Positions 40,501 through 49,500 of a stretch of DNA of 64,000 bases are shown here, one piece after another. The stretch covers positions 10,749,281 through 10,813,280 of the forward strand of contig CM057144.1 of the NCBI GenBank assembly GCA_029964075.1, written 5' to 3'. Both the position numbers and the translations under genes were made by a program. The number at the start of each line of letters is the position of its first letter. Position 1 is the stretch's first letter. The notes below the pieces were generated by a model. That model was not told the origin of the DNA, made no database searches, and saw only the letters and a program-made list of their open reading frames with translations. The stretch is from Patiria pectinifera. Its lineage: Eukaryota > Echinodermata > Asteroidea > Valvatida > Asterinidae.

Positions 40501-43500
40501 ATGTACAGACATTAGTGTCGCCCATCAAATCCAACCATGCATGTCCGTGACAGATCCATGTCAATATTGTCGTTGTGAAATTTGAATTCGTTGGCCATTC
40601 TCTGGAAAAGTCATTGCGTTTTTAATCGCGTGTTCTATGTTTCTTTTCATTATTGAGACCATTATCCACTCCAAAACCTAGTCGAAGTGGTCAGAAAGGT
40701 GTTAAGATCACAATTAGTGCCTACTTCATAATTCAGCGTGGTTTATGTAGTAACATATACTGAAATGAAGTTGAGTACAAGCCGATGATCGGATGAGCGG
40801 AGGGGGAGGGTGAAAATGCGAGGCGTATAAATAAAGTTTACGGACGTTGATGTAATTCATAGAAATTGCTTTCCTTTTGCAGCCTTTGGTCAAATAATAG
40901 AATACTTGATTTTCTTTAACTAATCAGATATCTCTAGAAAATAAGCAGAATCTGCGGGTGAGGTGTTATAAAACGAACGCAAACTGCTTTGAGAAGAGGT
41001 ACATACTTGCAAACATCAAAAAATAAGACTACCAAGTTGTTTCGAAATACCTTACGAAGATGTTGGTAAATGACAGTCTAAAGCATCCTGTATAATTATG
41101 GCACCTGGTGTGAAGTCATTTTCAAGAAAAATTGTACTTTTGTATACATTTCCAACGTTGGTCGGCCGACCACCGTTGGAAAAACCTAACTATTTTTCAA
41201 CCACTGCTCCAAATTTACCATTTTTGTTCCAGTCCAAATTTTGTTTGCTATTGGTTCCATGTTCATGAACGGGTGCACGCCAGCTAGACTGGTTCCCTTA
41301 CCTTACAATTTTCCGGCATTTTTGATCCATTTCATCTTCAGTGGAGTCAGGGAACCAGACTACCTGAACATTTTTGTTTTTCTTGGTTTTTCCAGCATTT
41401 TCGAACGCAAAACTTCAAACATGTCAGTGTAACAATATTTGATCTATTATACTAACCCCCATGTGAACTGCACATAATGTCTAGACTCAGCAATAGAGTC
41501 AATATCAGTAGACGTCAATATGGAGTTTGACGGAGCCTCCAACGTCCTTGGAGTTTATGCGATATAATTTGTCTCATCTAAAAATAAATGTTTTATGGCT
41601 TTTTTGTCTCTCCATAGACACAATACAATTCTGCTCTGAGCTAACGAAAGAATGGTTTGTGACTATTGTACACTGTAGGAATCATATATTTTCTGCATTA
41701 AAATAGAGGAAAATTGGTAAGGTACGATTGCAATTTAGAAAATGGACTAGAATATTATGGTACTGAATGCTTCGAGTTCAATTGAGAAAATTGGTTTGTG
41801 TAGTCACATATACTGAAATGAAGTTGAGTACAAGCCGATGATCGGATGAGTGGAGGGGAAGGGTGAAAATGCGAGGCGTATAAATAAAGTTTACGGACGT
41901 TGATGTAATTCATAGAAATTGCTTTCCTTTTGCTGCCTTTGGTCAAATAATATAATACTTGATTTGATTTTCTTTAACTAATCAGATATCTCTAGAAAAT
42001 AAGCAGAATCTGCGGGTGAGGTGTTATAAAAACGAACGCAAACTGCTTTGACCAGAGGTACATTAAAGGGAATATACTTGCAAACATCGAAAAATAAAAC
42101 TACCAAGTTGTTTCGAAATACCTTACGAAGATGTTGGTAAATGCAGTCTAAAGCATCCTGTATAATTATGGCACCTGGTGTGAAGTCATTTACAAAATAA
42201 ATGGTACTTTTGTATACATTTCAAACGTTGGTCGGCCGACCACCGTTGGAAAAACCTAACTATTTTTCAACCACTACTCCAAATTTACCATTTTTGTTCC
42301 AGTCCAAATGTTGTTTGCTATTGGTTCCATGTTCATGAACGGGTGCACGCCAGCTAGACTGGTTCCCTTACCTTACAATTTTCCGGCATTTTTGATCCAT
42401 TTCACCTTCAGTGGAGTCAGGGAACCAGACTACCTGAACATTTTTGTTTTTCTTGGTTTTTCCAGCATTTTTGAACGCAAATTTCAAACATGTCAGTGTA
42501 ACAATATTTGATCTATCTGAGAATTACAGCAAAAGCCAATAATGTACATTCCCTTTAAAACTGTGATCCAGGGAGTGTTCAATTTTTCCTCAGAACTCGA
42601 AGCATTCAGTACCATAATATTCTAGTCCGTTTTCCGAGTAGAGTTGCAATCGTACCTTACCAGATTTCCTCTTGTCTTATGCAGAAAAATTGTATTTCGT
42701 ACAGTGTATAGCTACGAACCATTCTTTCGTTAGCTCAGAGCAGAATTTTATTATGCCCATGCAGAGACAAAAAAGCCATAAAACATTTATTTTTAGATGA
42801 GAAAAATTATATCGCATAAACTCCAAGGACGTTAGAGGCTCCGTCAAACTCCATATTGGCGTTTACCGATATTGACTCTATTTTTCAGTCTAGCCATAAT
42901 GTGCAGTATTTTTTACAGGCCTACATTTCCCAGGGCAGCAGCAAAGTTAAAATAGAGTAAATAGCGACAGCACACCAATATAGCTCAGCGTGATTTTTTC
43001 GCGTGACGCACGCCGGGCCTGTACGCGCAGTGTCCGGTCGGTCATCCACGTGACCGTCCGTGCACGGTGACATCACTTGTGCCGGTGCCGGCAGCCTAGC
43101 CCGTGATTCAGCCCGTGATTCAGCCCGTGATTCAGCCCGCGGTTCAGCTCGCGATTCAGTCCGCGACTCAGCCGGCAATTTGGTGGATGGTAGCCCGAAA
43201 CACACAGTTATCTTTTTCTCACTCGTGCGGAAAGGAGCCCTGCTGATTTCCTTCGACCTCGTGCGAGTTTTTTTTTCTATTTTGTTCCTCAAAAAATCAC
43301 TTAGGCTAGATAGTAAAACTTGTGACGAATTTAAAAGGTTCACTCAAGAAAAAAGTCACAAATCCTGGATACATTGAGAGAAAATGACTGGAATGTTTGA
43401 ACATTGGCCATTTTTTCATGAATTGGTATTGAATGGTATTGGGGAAACAATTCTTCAATGCAAATTAATATTCATGGCCTTAAAGCAGGAAGAACAATTC

Positions 43501-46500
43501 GTTTAAAGTATTTTCAGCAAGGAGCTCTCATAATTCACCCTTGCATTAGAAATAGGCCTCCTGCCTCCGTGTTGTTGATGAATTGCTCTAGAAAACTAGT
43601 CTGAGTATCACCCGTCTTCCACGGAGCCAAGTCTCCTGTCTAACGCCTGATATGTCTAGACATGCAGATATATGCAAGCCGCGCGCCAGCCAATCGGAGT
43701 CGACTTTACTAAAATCGTGACTTCATTTCATTCCCAAATCAGGACTAAAACTGTGATTGGTCAATTCGAATGCAGTGTTTTTTAATACAACAGCCGCCGC
43801 GCGCGTGTCGCGTAACATAATACAGAGCGCGTGACTACGGCCTTTGTTGCTGTGTCTAGCGTTTTTTTCTATCCATGTCTTGACGCAACAACGGGCAAAT
43901 GACCCATGACCCAACATAGAAAGCGCCCGCTGATTGGTCAAAATCTAGAGGTCGAGATGCGGCTGTCCATGTTGCATAATTAATCAGCGAATCTGTTCAA
44001 AAATTATAGACCATGGCTTCTATTACATAGACTACTAGAAAACAAACCAGTCAACCAAATTAAAAGAAGAAGAGAACAAGTGTGTAGTCGCTATTTACTC
44101 TATTTAACTTGGCTTCCGCCCTGGAAAATGTAGCCCTGTAAACTGCACATAATGTCTAGACTCAACAATAGAGTCAATATCGGTAGACGTCAATATGGAG
44201 TTTGACGGAGCCTCTAACGTCCTTGGAGTTTATGCGATATAATTTTTCTCATCTAAAAATAAATGTTTTATGGGTTTTTTTGGTCTCTCCATAGACACAA
44301 TAAAATTCTGCTCTGAGCTAACGAAAGAATGGTTTGTGACTATTGTACACTGTAGGAATAATATTTTCTGCATTAAGATAGAGGAAAATTGGTAAGGTAC
44401 GATTGCAATTTAGAAAATGGACTAGAATATTATGGTACTGAATGCTGCGAGTTCGATTGAGAAAATAAAATCGAACACATAACTCCATGGATCACAGTTT
44501 TACTGTACTGGCCCCGTGTAAAAGCAGTCTATGTTGATAACGCCTCACCAACACTTTTTTTAGCTTATTTTCTAGAGATATGTCTGCTTAATTTAACAAA
44601 ATCCAATTCAAGTATTATATTATTGGACCAAAGGCAATACAAGGAAAATGTCTTCTTTGAAAATAAGAATTGCATGCATCAACGTTCATAAATTTCATTT
44701 ATATTCCACGCATTTTCACCCTTCCCTCTCGCATCATATACTGAACTTCCGTTCAGTATTTTGTACACTTTAATTAATACAAACCACGCTAAAAGTAGGC
44801 ACTTTTTATTTTGACACCTTTCCGAATACGTCGGGGCATGGTCGGGGATTGTCACTTAAATTTTGCCCGAGGGGTGGGGATTTTGTAACTTCAAAAGTGA
44901 CAATCCCAACGTCTTGGGTGGGGCAGCCAGGAGGGGTGGAGGGGTGGGGGAAACAATTGATAGGCGCATAAGTTTCATGAAATTACAATTGAATGCAGGC
45001 GAAGTTTGCACTATCAAGTTAAGCCAATACAGGTTTCCACGACGGTGGGCGTCGGGGAGATGATAACCGGTACAGTTCAAATGATCTCGCGCATTTTCGC
45101 TTGTGCGTCATCACGTGATTTCAATGATTTGTCAACGGTCGAATGCCGTAATGGCGACAAGTTTATTTTCACAACCTTGTATTACGCGTGCAAGACGTAA
45201 ACACAGACAGTCCGGTATGTCACGAACTTGGTCGGGAATGTTTGGCCCGTGGTCGAGGGACGGTGACTCCATCAGTAAAGTGTGATGTGATGACTTGACG
45301 TCGAGTATTACCTCCGCCAAGCTTCATCAGTTCTATTTGTTTGTTTGTTTGTTTGTTTGTTTGTTTGCTGGGGTGTTGGGGTGTTTGTTTGTTTGCTAGT
45401 TGCAGTATATTTTTGATAAATGCAAATTCATGACGAAAATATCTTTGACGCTGTTTCCTTCTTCCTCTTCAGTGAAAGAGATAAAGACTTTAACTGAGCG
45501 AGAACCTCTGTCTACTAACGCCAGTTTTACAATTGAAGTGAGACCGATCAACGATATCCCTGTATTGTACAGTGCTCTGAATGGCCAGGTTGTCGGCAAC
45601 GGCCGCACCGATTTGGTAAATTATGTTTCATTCTCTCGCACGAAATATCGATACCTCATATTTAGAAAAATTGTTTGATTCCTAGTGCTTTCCTTCTCCG
45701 AAATTGAAGGTATTTTCATTCCTGAAAGAAAGCCTCACTTAAAATCAATTATATGCAAACAATTCACAATCTTGTCATCTTACGTCTTTTTCAATATGCA
45801 TTTAAAATAAAAGAGCAATTCACCAACAATAATTAGCTTTTATATTGTCACCTTGTCAACCACAAATATAGGCCCTGGTGATTTTTGCAAGTGTCATAAG
45901 CCTTCACTGCGCCAAACCCTACTTTGTTGTAACAGTTTGTGACAGTTGAATTTACTTTTTAAATATTCTCCATATGTTTTCATGAAAAGCTAACAGTTGA
46001 GCAGAACACACTATCCAATGTGGCCTACAAGGACCTGAGGGCTGAGCTTGGAGCGTATGATGCTGACAGCGATGATAAACTGACCATTATAACCCAGCCC
46101 CCGACCTATGGCACTCTGACACTGACAGAGGAAGTAAAGACTGTGCCGTCTACGCAGAATTGCAGTGAGCCCTCTGGAGACAGGGAGGGGTCAGTCATCC
46201 CATGTGGGCTAAAGTTGCCTCATGAAAAGGTAACCTGCAGTGGTAATTTGTTAATAGTGTCTTGCTTACTAAGTGTTCTGTCATGCTGATTGAAGCTCGA
46301 TTATTAAGTGTTCCTCTGCTTTAAAATTTAAGCGTGTGATTAATCACGCTTAATTCATAGAAATATATATTTTCTGGTGCAGTTGAATCAACTTCGGTTT
46401 GATCCCAATCCTGGCACCCTGTTCCAGCACCTTAAAATGTTTGGATCAATTTTTAGAATCATAATTAAGTGTAAACTTTCTAATAATGGTACACCACCGA

Positions 46501-49500
46501 TGTGAAATTACAGCCATTCCTGCACCATGGTGCTGTTTGCTTTCAGCAACCGGTGGAATTGTCCATAGAACTTTACTATGTCACGTCTGTTCTCAGCTAT
46601 TGTATGATGTCTATTAACATTTTAACGGTCCATATTTTCTCATTTGCCCCATCAATGTCGGGTTATACACCCGTTTTATGCTGGCATTCCAGAGTTGCGC
46701 CAAACCAAACTATTTCTTACATCTTAGCTGGAGGGATGTTCATGCACAAGATGTCGAAAGCTCTTTTAATACGGAACGATTATTTCAGACGGCACTCTAG
46801 TCAATATTAGATAAATCCGAAACTGTCTGAAATTATAATATATTTGGGGGAATTTTCGTAGCTCAAAATCTCTTCGGTTCGGCGCGACACTGAAACGCTG
46901 GACAAAGATCTCCTCCTACAGTGCAAGATGAGCTCTTTTAAACTGCCTTAGGATAATTGATATCACTTTAAGTTTACTTACATTTGAGTGTAAACTGTTG
47001 CCCTTAGGAGGACATGAGCTGGACAACAACAACATTCACCTACACTCCGAACCCCAACTATCACGGCAAGGATAGTTTCCTTGTGTTAGCTGAAGACCGG
47101 TCCGGAGCCAAGTCCCAGCTACTCGAAGTACAGATTGCTGTGCTGGTCAACCCTTGCATCAATGATGGCGTCTGCAGAGGTGGGTTACTCTCTTGCAACG
47201 CAATTTCATCAATTGATTCATGTGTTCAACTTATTACACCATCCTCTGAACGTGTGTGGAATCCGTCAGTATAGTGGGAAAAGGAAAGAGGATACATTTT
47301 CTTATGTCTCTGACAAAAAAACAAGACATCGATGTTACGCGAGGAGGTGAGAATGGGTTTTGCAAAACTGTGTATGACAGCCTGTCCGACTAATATAAAG
47401 GCCAGCATGTCGAACTAATATCAAATGTAGGCGGTTTCAGACAGACAGACAGATAGACAGAGACAGACAGACATTTTACTTCAATTAATCGCGGCCCATT
47501 TGATTTTGTTCTATTTTTACTTTCACATCAATGGTTAAAGATATGTCCATATCAGTATTGTACTCAATTCTGGTTCCGAGTCCCTGGCAGTTTCATCGGT
47601 TTCAAGTGACGGTTTTAACATAATTAAGTGAAGATGTTGACACGGATCCCAAGTTGACAAAAACATATCATACAGCACATATCAGCCTTTGTTTCATTCT
47701 TTTTTTAAACAAAGGACCTGTGGAAGATCCTGATTGTTCCTCCCCTGCACGTAGCAGTGGGTTCGAATCCTACTCCTGCCACTGTGAGCCCGGCTGGGTT
47801 GGTGACATCTGTGAGATTGATTATGATGAGTGCCAATCCACACCGTGTGAATATCCATACGTCTGCTACGATCATCTGAATGGATTTGAATGTGCCTGTC
47901 CACTTTCGGATCCACTGTGTGACGGCTTGAACTGGAGGTCAGTTATATTAGCGTTAAACCATTTTTTCCCTGCCTATTTTGTGGTGATGGTATTGGTCCG
48001 GTAACAAATTTGTATTGACATCGACCAGTGTCCAAAACTTAGCAAACACCTTTCTGTCAAAAAAATTCAAATTTTGCGCGTTTTTAAACAACCTCAAACA
48101 ACTTAGATGACCCTTTACCTCCGTTTTTACCCCTCCATCCAAGACAAATCAAAATCCATCAAATTTTGTAGACAAAAAAGTTTGAAGCATGAAGGAAGGC
48201 CTCTAATAAGCCTTACATGACATTTGACCTTAACAGTCCGAGGAAAAGTTTCATCAGATTCCACCATGTATGTACAATGATATAAATTCCCCCCCCCCAA
48301 AAAATGACCTGACTTCTGTGAACTACATCATTATTAACCTCAGTTGACATTTGACCTAAGGGCTTTGCTTTTCGTACTCAATGACTCTTGTGTCCAAGTG
48401 TTATGGAATGCACGTGAATATTTGTGAAATGAGAGTAATATTTAAAACACACTTTAACTTACTTATGGGAATACGGTACACATAATTTAGGACCGGTGTC
48501 ACCCAGAATCCGTTGAGGCGACAAATCAACCAATTTAGTGTTGGTTACTTCACAGAATGGTTGAGACATAACCCAATTTTTAATTTTAATTCGGGCCATT
48601 ACAATGCAGTGCGACACCAAGAGTTTGCCACAGAGAGTTCATTTTTCCCAGTGCTTTATGGGAGGTGGTCGACAAATTTGCAGCGCGGGACATTTGAAAT
48701 TGTTCGTTTTTCCGGTCAGTAGTTTCATACGCATGTGATTCGAGTATATTTTTGCCCTTTGCTTTGTTTAAATATGGTGGTTTTTTATAAGGCGGCAGAA
48801 TGCTATGCCCAAATCTATAACAAATTACATATGTAGCTCAAATAAGTTAATGACACTCATTCAAATGGGCCATGTTTTGTCGACCGTAAACTTGAAAAGT
48901 TGACTCTCCATGGCAAACTCTTGGTGGCGCACTGCATTGTGAATCGCCCGAATTTAAATCATGACACGTTTGAACTAGACCAAAACTTGAGTGGCTCTGG
49001 TACGGTTTTAAAGTAAAACTCGTTGATATTGGGGTAAATTGGTATGTTAGACTGTAAATATGTTCGTCCTTACAAATAATTTTGGTTACCATTGGAATTT
49101 GTTTCACTACTGATATTACAATGGACTGAACCAATTGTTACTGTTGCAATGGTTTTACATTTGAATTTAACAGTGGTTGTAATAGACCAGTATCATGTTG
49201 CAGCCATCTTGTTTTTTTCCCATTCCATTTCAAAGATTGAAAGTTATAATCTGCGTGGTAAGCTGTCTGGTTGGTTTGTCCGTCATTTGTGCTGTGGTCT
49301 TCTACGTGTACAAGAAGAAACGCAGCAAGAAGTAAGTTTAAACTTCGTGTACAAATGATTGCAAAATAACCTGCGTTTTGATGTAAGGTTAAGGGAAGTA
49401 AGCGGGCAAGTTTGCATAAGATGTACATTTGTATCATGTTCAGCGCCCCTAGTGTGATGTGGTGTCACCCCCCCCCCCAACATTTCGAATTGGCCACAGC

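Larger units (their letters stand above)
23877..45472 (+). other. 21.6-kb receptor intron: contents
   Basis: It holds, in order, a (GGTTC)n run, a truncated LINE, the DIRS element, a pogo-like MITE, paired repeats, a poly-C/G transposon, the antisense peptide gene with its SINE and MITEs, and the palindromic complex. Stretches 26870-27412, 33290-34760 and 44830-45400 show no gene. 33300-33330 and 33505-33520 are poly-C tracts. 45330-45395 is a (TTTG)n run. Confidence 0.8.

Noticed and set aside
49092..49358. 88-codon frame over the TM exon in another phase
   Set aside because: The phase set by the neighbouring exons gives a classic TM helix with a stop-transfer sequence instead.
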